From Paraclostridium ghonii (lineage in GTDB: Bacteria > Bacillota > Clostridia > Peptostreptococcales > Peptostreptococcaceae): a DNA stretch of 14,714 nt. The notes under the pieces were generated by a model. It saw only the letters and a list, made by a program, of their open reading frames with translations, had not been told where the DNA came from and did not search any database. Position numbers and translations under genes: made by a program. The stretch covers positions 1 through 14,714 of the forward strand of contig NZ_JAKEDR010000079.1 in NCBI RefSeq assembly GCF_023653455.1. The letters run 5' to 3'. Each line of letters opens with the position of its first letter. Position 1 is the first letter of the stretch. Below are positions 1 through 7,903 of this stretch, piece by piece.

Positions 1-91
1 AATAAACTTAATATGTTTTTTATATGCAGTTTTCATTAATTTTTGTATTAAATTTAAATATTTAAAAAAATAAAATTTTTTTGAAAAAAAG

Positions 92-121
92 TGAACCTTT
101 TATTTTTGTTTATCTCTTATA
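92..121 (+). promoter_or_regulatory. ECF-like promoter of the short LRR gene
   Basis: A TGAACCTTTT box (92-101) is followed, 18 nt after TGAAC, by TCTTATA (115-121). Nearly the same arrangement lies upstream of the large LRR gene at 4556-4586, which is why I read it as a shared promoter. The TGAAC element resembles the -35 elements of ECF sigma factors in general. Assignment to the ECF sigma factor encoded at 2300 is inference. A sigma-A style TATATT (118-123) overlaps the same place, so a housekeeping promoter is the alternative. Confidence 0.45.
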
Positions 122-246
122 TTATGAATGAACGCAATCAGTTCTATTTTTAAATAAAAAATTTGAAAATTATTTACTTTAAAATAAATGAATTATTTTC
201 GGTTAGAACTACATGAGATTAATAATGACAAAAGGAGAAAACAGAT

Positions 247-1248
247 ATGGAACAAGCATTAACTGGTTTAAACATTGAATTTAAAAATGATAAAAATAAT
301 ACGAAAGATAAAATGGTAAACAAGCGTGAAGTTATTAATATACCAGATTGTAATTTAAAGACAGCTCTTAATAAAAAATTTAATTCACCAGAACACTCAC
401 CTGTAACTAGGGGGCAATTAGAATCTTTATTAGCATTAAATTTAACAGAAATGAATATCAGAAGCCTAGAAGGAATCCAATATTGTACTAACCTAAGTTA
501 CTTAGGGTTATCTAAAAATGAGATTAGTGAATTAAGTCCTTTATGTGATTTAAAAGAGTTAGTTACTTTAAATCTAGATGAAAATAAAATAAATGATTTA
601 ACTTATTTAAAAAAACTAACTAATTTAACTTATCTAACTTTAAGTGGAAATGAACTAAAAGATTTAAGTCCTATACAAGGATTAACTAACCTAAATTACT
701 TAGATTTAAGTAAAAATAAAATAAATGATCTAAGCCATTTATCCGGAATAACTAATTTAGTTTGCTTAAATTTAAATAAAAATAGAATAAGTGACTTAAG
801 TCCTTTAGATAACTTAAATAACTTAGGATTTCTAGATTTAAAAAATCAAGAAATTATATTAGATAGTATTGAAATTTCTTTAGATTCTACATCTATTGAA
901 ATTGAAAATAATATAGTAGACATAGATGGATCATTTATAGCTATATGTGATAAAGAAATTAAAAATAACGGAATATATAGCCAAAATACAAATAAAATAA
1001 AATGGAGTTGTATCGTTGATAGATTAGAATACAATTTTTATATTAAAAAAATGATAAATTCTAAAAAAAGTGAGTTTAGTGGTAAAGTGGTTCTTCCGTA
1101 TACATATAGAACTGCACCAATAAACAACAAATCTACTAACGGTAAAAATAATGACTCTGAAAATGTTAAAAACCCTTTTAATGTATTATTTTCCATAACT
1201 AATATTTTTAAGAAAGTATTACATCTAATAAAAGACAACATTTTTTAA
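247..1248 (+). CDS. Leaderless internalin-like leucine-rich repeat protein
   Basis: The product is a 333-residue LRR protein. A cap-like segment (about 29-80, starting INIPDCNLK) precedes five complete 22-residue repeats (83-192) of the pattern LxxLxLxxNxIxDLxxL. An internalin-type beta-rich domain follows (about 200-288, ending SGKVVLPYTY). It parallels the large LRR protein at 4685 segment by segment, including the shared QYCTNL at the start of the repeats and the KxWS strand after them. It ends where the large protein begins its Ig-like repeats. Unlike that protein it has no signal peptide and no sorting signal. An in-frame TGA at 226-228 rules out an upstream leader. The last 25 residues (FNVLFSITNIFKKVLHLIK) could form an amphipathic or membrane-associated helix. 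The start is set by AAAGGAG at 231-237. LRR domains usually bind proteins; the partner is unknown, and cytoplasmic location or non-classical export is inference. Confidence 0.9.
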   Translation: MEQALTGLNIEFKNDKNNTKDKMVNKREVINIPDCNLKTALNKKFNSPEHSPVTRGQLESLLALNLTEMNIRSLEGIQYCTNLSYLGLSKNEISELSPLCDLKELVTLNLDENKINDLTYLKKLTNLTYLTLSGNELKDLSPIQGLTNLNYLDLSKNKINDLSHLSGITNLVCLNLNKNRISDLSPLDNLNNLGFLDLKNQEIILDSIEISLDSTSIEIENNIVDIDGSFIAICDKEIKNNGIYSQNTNKIKWSCIVDRLEYNFYIKKMINSKKSEFSGKVVLPYTYRTAPINNKSTNGKNNDSENVKNPFNVLFSITNIFKKVLHLIKDNIF

Positions 1249-1437
1249 TCATTCAACTTTATTAAAATTGAACTTAAATTATACCTGTATAAGTGTTGGA
1301 AAAAATAAAAGTAAGTAGGTTGTAAATTAGTATATTACTTCCTTCTTGCTTATTTTAACTATTGAAATTTTTAAATTTCGAATTACTTTATTATTATTAG
1401 ATCTTGTTTTATCAGATTTATAGGAGGATTTTAAAAT

Positions 1438-1992
1438 ATGAAGATTATCGATACATCTATAACCCTAGCAATGGAGTGTAGTGATTTAGAAAATTTAACT
1501 TTTTTAGAAAATGGAGAAAGCCGATTAATTGAAAAAATTCAAGCTACAAATGAAGTTTCACCATCTATTGTAGTTATAGACTTTAATAAAAGACACACCC
1601 AACATTTAGTAAATAGTAAATTAAATCAACAAGTTATGTTTGTAGAAGGATATTATCAAGTTTTAAAAAACAAAAATAGCACTCCATTTTTAAATATTAA
1701 AGCTGTAAAAATAACCTTAAAAAATAAAAAACAAGTTGTTGATATAACAACTATTAGACATAAAATACGTAATGATTTTGAAGAAAATGATTTACATTCT
1801 CTAAAAGAAAAATATATAAATAGTTGTGCAGAGGAAGAAATTAAAAACTTAAAAGAAGTTATAGAAAAAAGAGATTTATTAAAACTTCAATACCAATTAA
1901 AATTTCAAGAAACTCAAAAGTTAAAACATGAGAAAAAAATCTTAATGCTAAAACAACATGTAGAACAAACGTCGTTAAGCAATGGCAGTTAA
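1438..1992 (+). CDS. Orphan protein with OB-like core and coiled-coil tail
   Basis: I do not recognise this 184-residue protein. The N-terminal half looks beta-rich. The segment around residues 66-95 (VMFVEGYYQVLKNKNSTPF, then NIKAVKI) resembles the strands of OB-fold proteins such as single-strand DNA-binding domains, but this is a visual impression only. Residues about 115-175 are strongly charged and helical with heptad-like leucines, probably a coiled coil that mediates oligomerisation. There is no signal peptide or membrane segment, so it should be cytoplasmic. The start follows an AGGAGG (1422-1427) 10 nt upstream. It sits alone between the short LRR gene and the sigma factor gene and ends at a strong hairpin, so it is probably its own transcription unit. 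A role in the sigma/sortase/LRR cluster is possible only by position. Confidence 0.8.
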   Translation: MKIIDTSITLAMECSDLENLTFLENGESRLIEKIQATNEVSPSIVVIDFNKRHTQHLVNSKLNQQVMFVEGYYQVLKNKNSTPFLNIKAVKITLKNKKQVVDITTIRHKIRNDFEENDLHSLKEKYINSCAEEEIKNLKEVIEKRDLLKLQYQLKFQETQKLKHEKKILMLKQHVEQTSLSNGS

Positions 1993-2028
1993 GTAAAAAG
2001 TCAATTTACAATTAATTTATTTTTTATT

Positions 2029-2090
2029 TATAAACTTAACAATATTATTAAAATGAATATTGTTAAGTTTATACTTATATTATTTTTATT
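2029..2090 (+). terminator. Terminator after the orphan gene
   Basis: A perfect 18-bp inverted repeat (arms 2029-2046 and 2056-2073, 9-nt loop) is followed by a T-rich stretch. It separates the orphan gene at 1438 from the sigma factor gene. Confidence 0.8.
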
Positions 2091-2120
2091 ATATACTTAT
2101 TAATTGTATGTTCTTGATAC

Positions 2121-2143
2121 TATGAATTCTTTAAAGAATCATA
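2121..2143. repeat. Palindrome upstream of the sigma factor gene
   Basis: ATTCTTTAAAGAAT is a perfect 14-bp palindrome, flanked by TATG and CATA with one extra A on the left. It lies about 160 nt before the sigma factor start and could be an operator. No regulator can be named from sequence. Confidence 0.35.
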
Positions 2144-2207
2144 ATTGCAGGCTATGTACATCTTAATAATAGTTCTATTACTTTTAATAACTTTTTAACA
2201 TGCGTTT

Positions 2208-2237
2208 TTGTCTAAAATATTTACTTTTATATATACA
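2208..2237 (+). promoter_or_regulatory. Weak sigma-A-like promoter of the sigma/sortase operon
   Basis: TTGTCT (2208-2213) and TATACA (2232-2237) are 18 nt apart, about 60 nt before the sigma factor start. I see no TGAAC/TCTTATA pair in 1993-2299, so the sigma factor does not obviously drive its own gene from the block found at the LRR genes. Confidence 0.3.
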
Positions 2238-2299
2238 ATTATGTTATTATGTTAAATGTTAGTTGGATTTTTAATAAAAATTAGGAGGACATTTTATAA

Positions 2300-3673
2300 T
2301 TGAGCAGTTTAAAGTATTTAAAAATAGGTAAACTTGTATCTAAATGTAAAAATGGTGACTCCCAAGCTTTTGCAGATTTATATTCTTTAACTTATCAAAA
2401 AGTTTATTTTCTATCTTTAAGTATTTTAAAAGATAAATCTATGGCAGAAGATGCCGTACAAGAAGTATATTTAATTGTTTTAAAGTCTATTGATAAGTTA
2501 GAAAAACCTAAATTATTTTTAGCATGGCTAAATAAGATTACATATAACCATTGTATTAAAGAGATTTCTAAGTTAAAAAAGCTTGGAGAAGTTAGTTCTG
2601 ATAATACTTTACCTATAGTTAGTGATGATTCAAAAGATATAAATCCGTTAGAATCATATATTGTAAAAGAGAGCAATAATGAATTAATGAATTTAATTAA
2701 TAAACTTTCATCTATACACGCTACTATTTTAGTATTAAAATACTTCGATGAATTAAAAATTTCAGAAATTGCATATGTTTTAAACATATCTGAAGGAACT
2801 GTTAAAAGTAGATTAAGCAATGCAAAGAAAAATTTATATAAATTATATTCTGAAGAAAGAGTATACATGAGAAAAATTCATGGATTTATGTTATTTAATT
2901 TATTCAGAAAAGCATCTACTAATAATTTATTAGACTTAAGTTCATCAAAACATATATTAGGTAATGTTTTAGCTAAATCACACTTTAATTTAGCTAAAAG
3001 TTTTAAATTTAAAATTGGTCCTAATCAAGGTATATCTAAACCTATGTCGTGGGCATTAACTACATCAATAGTAGTAACCACATCTGCTATAGGATTTTAT
3101 GAAACTACTAAGCATCCTTTTGCACACGTAAGCAATAACTCTCAAAAAACTAAATTAGCAGATAGTTTAGATAATATCAGTATATTTATAAGTGATACAT
3201 CTAAACTTACAAATAAACCAATTTTAGTAGATATTAAATTCAAGGATAAATCGGTTGTAGATGATATGTATATTCAAAGTTCTAATTCTGAAAAAATCTT
3301 AGGGAGTTATATAGATCAATCTATATATAGATTCCAAATTACGGAAAATGGTGATTATAAACTTTATATCAACTTAAAAAATCATTCGTCTGTTGTTAAA
3401 GAGTTTGAAATTAATTGTATAGATACTGATTCTCCAGATATTTTGAATTATACATATATCAATAATGAAATCGTAGTCAACTTAAAAGATTCTAAGGGGG
3501 GAATTGATTTTAATAAGATTTATTTAGAAGACTCTAATGGTAAAAAAATAAATATAAAATCAATAAATAAAGATAAAAGCTCTATTGTTGTAGAAACAAG
3601 TAATTTACCTTTACGCTTAATAATATATGATACTCTTGGAAATAAAGCAGTGTATAATATAAAAGAGCGCTAA
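2300..3673 (+). CDS. ECF sigma factor fused to a membrane-anchored outer domain
   Basis: This is a 457-residue chimeric protein. Residues about 18-90 match ECF sigma region 2 (QAFADLYSLTYQKVYFLSLS, then AEDAVQEVYLIV). Residues about 125-183 match region 4, with the helix-turn-helix ISEIAYVLNISEGTVKSRLS. Such sigma factors are normally about 160-200 residues. Here the chain continues through a linker, a single hydrophobic segment (about 249-267, WALTTSIVVTTSAIGFY) and a beta-rich domain of about 185 residues to the C-terminus. That domain has NGDYKLYI and GIDFNKIYLEDSNGK segments typical of Ig-like folds. The topology implied is sigma domain inside and Ig-like domain outside. It would thus be a membrane-tethered sigma factor, probably controlled by proteolytic release or by sequestration at the membrane (inference). 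The start is TTG at 2300, supported by AGGAGG at 2283-2288; no nearby ATG competes. The sortase gene follows 47 nt later without a terminator. Confidence 0.9.
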   Translation: MSSLKYLKIGKLVSKCKNGDSQAFADLYSLTYQKVYFLSLSILKDKSMAEDAVQEVYLIVLKSIDKLEKPKLFLAWLNKITYNHCIKEISKLKKLGEVSSDNTLPIVSDDSKDINPLESYIVKESNNELMNLINKLSSIHATILVLKYFDELKISEIAYVLNISEGTVKSRLSNAKKNLYKLYSEERVYMRKIHGFMLFNLFRKASTNNLLDLSSSKHILGNVLAKSHFNLAKSFKFKIGPNQGISKPMSWALTTSIVVTTSAIGFYETTKHPFAHVSNNSQKTKLADSLDNISIFISDTSKLTNKPILVDIKFKDKSVVDDMYIQSSNSEKILGSYIDQSIYRFQITENGDYKLYINLKNHSSVVKEFEINCIDTDSPDILNYTYINNEIVVNLKDSKGGIDFNKIYLEDSNGKKINIKSINKDKSSIVVETSNLPLRLIIYDTLGNKAVYNIKER

Positions 3674-3720
3674 TTTTAGTCTCTTAAATATAAATATTAA
3701 TGTATAAGGATAATTTGAAA

Positions 3721-4425
3721 ATGAAAAAGATAAAATGGATATTAAATTTAATACTTTTAGTAATACTTTTATTTAGTTCCTATAAGATAATAAATAAATT
3801 TGTTCAATATAGTAAAGCAGATAAGGTCTATGAAAAAATCAATGAAATAAAGGAATCTCAACAGGAAAATCCTAATAAATCAATAGACTTATCTTATATC
3901 AATAAGGACTATAGAGGCTGGTTGGATGTAGATGGCACAAATATTCATTATCCAATAGTTCAAACAACTAATAATGATTTCTATTTAGACAAAGATATAA
4001 ATAAAAACTATTTAGAGTCAGGTTCTATATTCCTAGACTTTCAAAATGATAATTTTAATGATTCTAATACCATACTTTATGGGCATAGTATGAGAAATGG
4101 AACTATGTTTGGACAACTTAAAAAATTTAAAGATGAAGAGTTTTTTAATAACTATAATAATATATACATCTCTAAGCCAGATGGAAGTATTTTAAAATAT
4201 AAAATATTTTCTGCTTATATAACTGATTCAATAAATATTTACAACAAGCCATCATTTGATTCAAACGAAGATTTTAATAGCTTTTTAGATAAGACAAAAA
4301 AAGATTCTTTATTTAAATCTCCAGTAAACGTTGATTCAAATGATAAGATTTTGACATTATCTACATGCAGCTATGAATTTGATAATGCTCGTATGGTAGT
4401 TCATGCAAAACTTATTCAAGAATAA
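3721..4425 (+). CDS. srtB: Class B sortase
   Basis: This is a membrane-bound cysteine transpeptidase that cleaves a sorting signal between Thr and Gly and joins surface proteins to peptidoglycan. From the preferred ATG the protein has 234 residues. An N-terminal membrane anchor (about 6-23, ILNLILLVILLF) precedes the catalytic domain. The catalytic triad is visible as His122 in TILYGHSM, Cys216 in LTLSTCSY and Arg224 in DNARMVVHAKL. The helix-rich insertion between His and Cys and the RGWLDVDGTNIHYPIVQ opening are class B traits. An ATG at 3700 has no ribosome binding site, whereas AAGGA (3706-3710) sits 10 nt before 3721. It is cotranscribed with the sigma factor fusion and ends at a strong hairpin. 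Its likely substrate is the adjacent LRR protein ending NPPTG. Clostridioides difficile SrtB is known to prefer (S/P)PxTG motifs, close to this one. Confidence 0.93.
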   Translation: MKKIKWILNLILLVILLFSSYKIINKFVQYSKADKVYEKINEIKESQQENPNKSIDLSYINKDYRGWLDVDGTNIHYPIVQTTNNDFYLDKDINKNYLESGSIFLDFQNDNFNDSNTILYGHSMRNGTMFGQLKKFKDEEFFNNYNNIYISKPDGSILKYKIFSAYITDSINIYNKPSFDSNEDFNSFLDKTKKDSLFKSPVNVDSNDKILTLSTCSYEFDNARMVVHAKLIQE

Positions 4426-4442
4426 AAATATACTCAATTTTG

Positions 4443-4512
4443 ATATGCTCCCTTTATAGTGGACAGTTTAAATAATAAAAACTGTTACTATAAAGGGGGC
4501 ATATTGTTTTTA
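4443..4512 (+). terminator. Long hairpin terminator after the sortase gene
   Basis: Arms 4443-4468 and 4480-4504 pair over about 24 bp with one wobble and a one-base bulge (core CCCTTTATAGT), followed by TGTTTTTA. It works as an intrinsic terminator. The length and the GTGGACAG wording also resemble the end of an insertion sequence, so a fossil miniature element is an alternative. Confidence 0.75.
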
Positions 4513-4555
4513 TATATACTTATTTATGAAAAAATTATCTAAATTTGTAAAAAAA

Positions 4556-4586
4556 TGAACTTTTTTAGTTTTTATTCCATCTTATA
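4556..4586 (+). promoter_or_regulatory. ECF-like promoter of the large LRR gene
   Basis: TGAACTTTTTTA (from 4556) and TCTTATA (4580-4586) are 19 nt apart. The same two boxes, 18 nt apart, precede the short LRR gene. Both copies also share a run of A before TGAAC. A TATAAT at 4591-4596 could instead serve a housekeeping promoter. Confidence 0.45.
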
Positions 4587-4684
4587 TGTGTATAATTAAA
4601 TTCTGTTATAAAAATTTATTTAATTTCAATGATTGAGTTTAATATATTTTAATTCCAATCATCTATTAACATAGGAGGTAAATA

Positions 4685-7315
4685 ATGCACAAAAAAAGAC
4701 AATATATCATGAAAAAAATAGTTGTTAGCACAATTGTAACCACAATGATGCTTCAATTGACACCAATAAATGTTTTAGCAAATGAAGGACCCTCAGAAAA
4801 TCTAGGTAAGGAAATTACTACTAATATAGATACTAAGAGCAAAGAAAAAAAAATTAAAAACTCAAGCTCTACAACTACAGAAAAAGAAAAAAATACTGAA
4901 ACAGTTAGTAAAACTAAAAGTACTAATACAATAGTTAATATTCCTGATGTAAATTTAAAAAAGGCTATCAATAAGGAACTTGGTCAAGATGAAGATGCAC
5001 CTATAACAAACAATCAATTAAAATCTTTAAAATCTTTAAATTTAGGCTATCTATCTATAGGAAATTTAGAGGGGCTCCAATATTGTACTAATTTAATTTC
5101 ACTAAATTTATACGGAAATGAAATAAACGACATAAGTTATTTACAACATTTAACGAACATATTTACTTTAAATTTAGATGGCAATATAGTAAAAGACTTA
5201 ACTCCATTACAAAATTTATATAATTTATCTGAGTTGAGTTTGAGTCACAATGATATAAGTGATTTAACGCCTTTAAAAAGTTTAAATAAGTTACAATCTT
5301 TAAATCTAGCTAGCAATAATATAAATAACTTAAGAGGTTTAGAAGATTTAACTAACTTAGCTTATTTAACATTAAGCGATAATGATATAAGTGATTTAAA
5401 TGCTTTAGAAAATTTAACTAACTTAACTAGTTTATACTTAGGTAATAACAATATAAATAATATAATTCCTTTAAAACATTTAGATAAGCTGTATTATCTA
5501 TCTTTAAGTAATAATAAAGTAATAAATATTTCTCCTTTAGAAAATTTAATCGATTTATCATTCTTACATTTAAGTTATAACAATATAAGTGATATATCCA
5601 GTTTGAAAAATTTAACTAATTTATCTCATTTACATTTAAATAACAACAAAGTGTCAGATATCAATGCTTTACATGATTTAACTAACTTAACTAGTTTATA
5701 CCTAGGTCATAATGATATAAGAGATATAAGTGCGTTAAAAAGTTTAAATAACTTATCTACATTAAACTTAAGTTATAACAAAATATATAGTTTAATTTCT
5801 TTACATAATTTAGAAAACTTAGCTTTTTTAAATTTAAATGGTAATTCTATAAGTGATCTAAGTCCTTTAAGTGGTTCAAATAATCTTTCTGAATTAAGTG
5901 CAATCGATCAAAAAATAGTATTAGATAGTATTAAAATAGATAAAGCACCAGTTAAAGTAAAAAACTCTGTAATAAATATAGATAAAACAGTTCTAGATAT
6001 ATCAAATAATGATATTAGTAGTGGAGGATCCTATGATTCATCCACTACTACTGTACAATGGAGTTCAGTTAATGGAGATTTAAAGTATTCATTTAAATAT
6101 TCACCACCTATATATTCATACAAAATGCCCGAATCATTTAGATTTAATGGTACAGTTATTCAGCCATACGAATACGTAACTAATCAAATAAATAAAATAC
6201 CTGAAATAAAGGCCGAAGACAAGGTGATTAAGATAGGTTATAAATTTAACCCATTACAAGGGGTAACAGCTCATGACAAAGAAGACGGGAATATTACTAA
6301 AAATATAAAGGTTATAGAAAATACTGTTAATCCTAATAAAGTGGGCAAATATAAAGTTACTTATCAAGTAACAGATAGTAAGGGAGCTGTAGCTAACAAA
6401 ACTATTTCTGTTATTGTAAAAAGTAATGATAAACCAGTAATAAGTGGTGCATATGACATAAGTATAATAGAGGGAGATAATTTAAATCCATTAAAAGGTG
6501 TGATGGCAATAGATACAGAGGATGGAAATTTAACTAAGCATATAAGGGTTATAGGAAGTGTTAATATAAATAAACCAGGCATATACAATTTAATATATAC
6601 AGTTACAGATAGTGACAAAAATACAACTAATGTTAAAAGAACAGTAATTGTTAATCCTAAATCACTTGAAATTTATCATATGCCTGTAATTAATGCATAT
6701 GATAAATTTATAAATGTAGGAGATAAGTTTGATCCATTAGATGGAGTAAGTGCTAGTGACAAAAATGATGGAGATATTACTAAAAATATAAAAGTTGTTG
6801 AAAATACTGTTAATGTATACAAGCCTGGAACATATAAAGTTACTTACCAAGTATCAAATAGTAAAGAGACTACTACTAAATCTATCTATGTTACTGTAAA
6901 TTCTAAAGAGTTTTTAATAAATGCTATTCCTGAAATAAAAGCAGTAGACAAAGCTATAAATGTAGAAGATAAATTTGATGCACTCGCTGAAGTTAAAGCT
7001 ACTGACAAAGAGGATGGAAATATTACTAAAAATATAAAAGTTATTGAAAATACTGTTGATGTGGATAAACCTGGAACATATAAAATTACTTATCAAGTAA
7101 TAGATAGTCAAGGTTGTAGTACTACTAAAACTATACATATTTCAGTTATAAAAAACATAGAAAGTAAACCTAGAAATAGCTCAGACATCAATACAAAAAA
7201 TATAATTGACTCAATTAACCCTCCAACAGGAGATATGAGTATTATCGTATATATAATCTTAGGAGCAATATCATTAGTAGGATTATTTATAATTAAAAAG
7301 AAAATGAAACAATAA
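4685..7315 (+). CDS. Cell-wall-anchored internalin-like LRR surface protein
   Basis: The product is an 876-residue secreted adhesin-like protein. A signal peptide (1-32) ends VLA before Asn33. A Ser/Thr/Lys-rich linker follows (about 40-83), then a cap (84-115) opening IVNIPDVNLKKAIN. Twelve LRRs run from 137 to 400, each exactly 22 residues, with partial repeats at both ends. An internalin-type beta domain (about 408-497) leads to four Ig-like repeats (about 505-579, 583-657, 666-739, 748-822) of the DUF5011 kind, with recurring EDGNITKNIKVIENTV and KPGTYKVTYQV. The C-terminus is a sorting signal: NPPTG (845-849), a hydrophobic helix and KKKMKQ. NPPTG fits class B sortase preferences in clostridia, and a class B sortase gene ends 260 nt upstream. 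AGGAGGT (4673-4679) supports the ATG. The LRR face probably binds a host or cell-surface ligand; that is known for internalins and inferred here. Confidence 0.95.
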   Translation: MHKKRQYIMKKIVVSTIVTTMMLQLTPINVLANEGPSENLGKEITTNIDTKSKEKKIKNSSSTTTEKEKNTETVSKTKSTNTIVNIPDVNLKKAINKELGQDEDAPITNNQLKSLKSLNLGYLSIGNLEGLQYCTNLISLNLYGNEINDISYLQHLTNIFTLNLDGNIVKDLTPLQNLYNLSELSLSHNDISDLTPLKSLNKLQSLNLASNNINNLRGLEDLTNLAYLTLSDNDISDLNALENLTNLTSLYLGNNNINNIIPLKHLDKLYYLSLSNNKVINISPLENLIDLSFLHLSYNNISDISSLKNLTNLSHLHLNNNKVSDINALHDLTNLTSLYLGHNDIRDISALKSLNNLSTLNLSYNKIYSLISLHNLENLAFLNLNGNSISDLSPLSGSNNLSELSAIDQKIVLDSIKIDKAPVKVKNSVINIDKTVLDISNNDISSGGSYDSSTTTVQWSSVNGDLKYSFKYSPPIYSYKMPESFRFNGTVIQPYEYVTNQINKIPEIKAEDKVIKIGYKFNPLQGVTAHDKEDGNITKNIKVIENTVNPNKVGKYKVTYQVTDSKGAVANKTISVIVKSNDKPVISGAYDISIIEGDNLNPLKGVMAIDTEDGNLTKHIRVIGSVNINKPGIYNLIYTVTDSDKNTTNVKRTVIVNPKSLEIYHMPVINAYDKFINVGDKFDPLDGVSASDKNDGDITKNIKVVENTVNVYKPGTYKVTYQVSNSKETTTKSIYVTVNSKEFLINAIPEIKAVDKAINVEDKFDALAEVKATDKEDGNITKNIKVIENTVDVDKPGTYKITYQVIDSQGCSTTKTIHISVIKNIESKPRNSSDINTKNIIDSINPPTGDMSIIVYIILGAISLVGLFIIKKKMKQ

Positions 7316-7378
7316 AAGAACATGACACCCCAGACTTAAAACCTTATAACTATCAACTTATTTAAACTCATTGAATTA

Positions 7379-7424
7379 AGATAAAAAATAACCATACAGT
7401 TAAATGTATGGTTATTTTTTATCT
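7379..7424. terminator. Bidirectional terminator between convergent genes
   Basis: A perfect 20-bp inverted repeat (arms 7379-7398 and 7405-7424) has an A-tract on one side and a T-tract on the other, so it can end both the large LRR transcript (+) and the small HTH gene (-). Confidence 0.85.
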
Positions 7425-7433
7425 ATAGAAAAT

Positions 7434-7637
7434 TTAATTTTTCTCTACAAATTTATTTCCTTCTAAAGCATACCTAAATAGCCAAAATAGATAGTCTACA
7501 TCTATTCCTAAATGGTTGTTTATAACTTTCAGATCATACTCCTGTAACATTGAATTTACTATATTAATCCTTTCTTTCAACCCCATTTTATTAAATTGTT
7601 TTTTAGTTACATATTCATTTAAATGTAAGTTTTTCAT
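7434..7637 (-). CDS. Small HTH-like DNA-binding protein
   Basis: The protein has 67 residues if started at the ATG at 7637, which lies 9 nt after an AGGAGGG. A start at 7664 would add nine residues but has no ribosome binding site. The sequence YVTKKQFNKMGLKERINIVN followed by DLKVINNHLGIDVDYLFWLF resembles short clostridial helix-turn-helix proteins. In those a lysine-rich N-terminus is followed by INxxL, a turn and an (I/V)xxxLGI recognition helix, ending in a G-x-(K/Y)-F motif (here GNKFVEKN). There is no membrane segment. It converges on the large LRR gene and shares its terminator. Target genes cannot be deduced; DNA binding is moderate-confidence inference. Confidence 0.7.
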   Translation of the reverse strand: MKNLHLNEYVTKKQFNKMGLKERINIVNSMLQEYDLKVINNHLGIDVDYLFWLFRYALEGNKFVEKN

Positions 7638-7903
7638 GATTAACAACCCTCCTAAACATTGCATATAAAAAATCTTATAACTTTTTTATCCAACAAATCT
7701 TATATATGTAAACGTTTAATAAAAGTTAACCTTTAATGAGTATTTTTAAATAAAAATAAATTATATTTTTTGATGAATTTATGTAAAATTAGACACAGGA
7801 GTATATATATTGAATATATTAGTATTGTAGGTGAATAAATTTTTAAAATTTTAAAAGTATTATTTATACTATAAATTTATCATAAGTATAGGTGAGAATA
7901 GAT

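Noticed and set aside
4753..4971. 72-codon - strand frame inside the large LRR gene
   Set aside because: Complement of the signal peptide and linker coding region, no ribosome binding site.
6031..6055. Inverted repeat GTAGTGGA/TCCACTAC in the large LRR gene
   Set aside because: It falls in a Ser/Gly/Thr loop of the coding sequence and is explained by codon repetition.
7872..7891. Sigma-K-like CATA box before the BclA-like gene
   Set aside because: CATAAGTATA misses the CATA-N3-TA spacing and is so close to the ribosome binding site that the transcript would start inside it.
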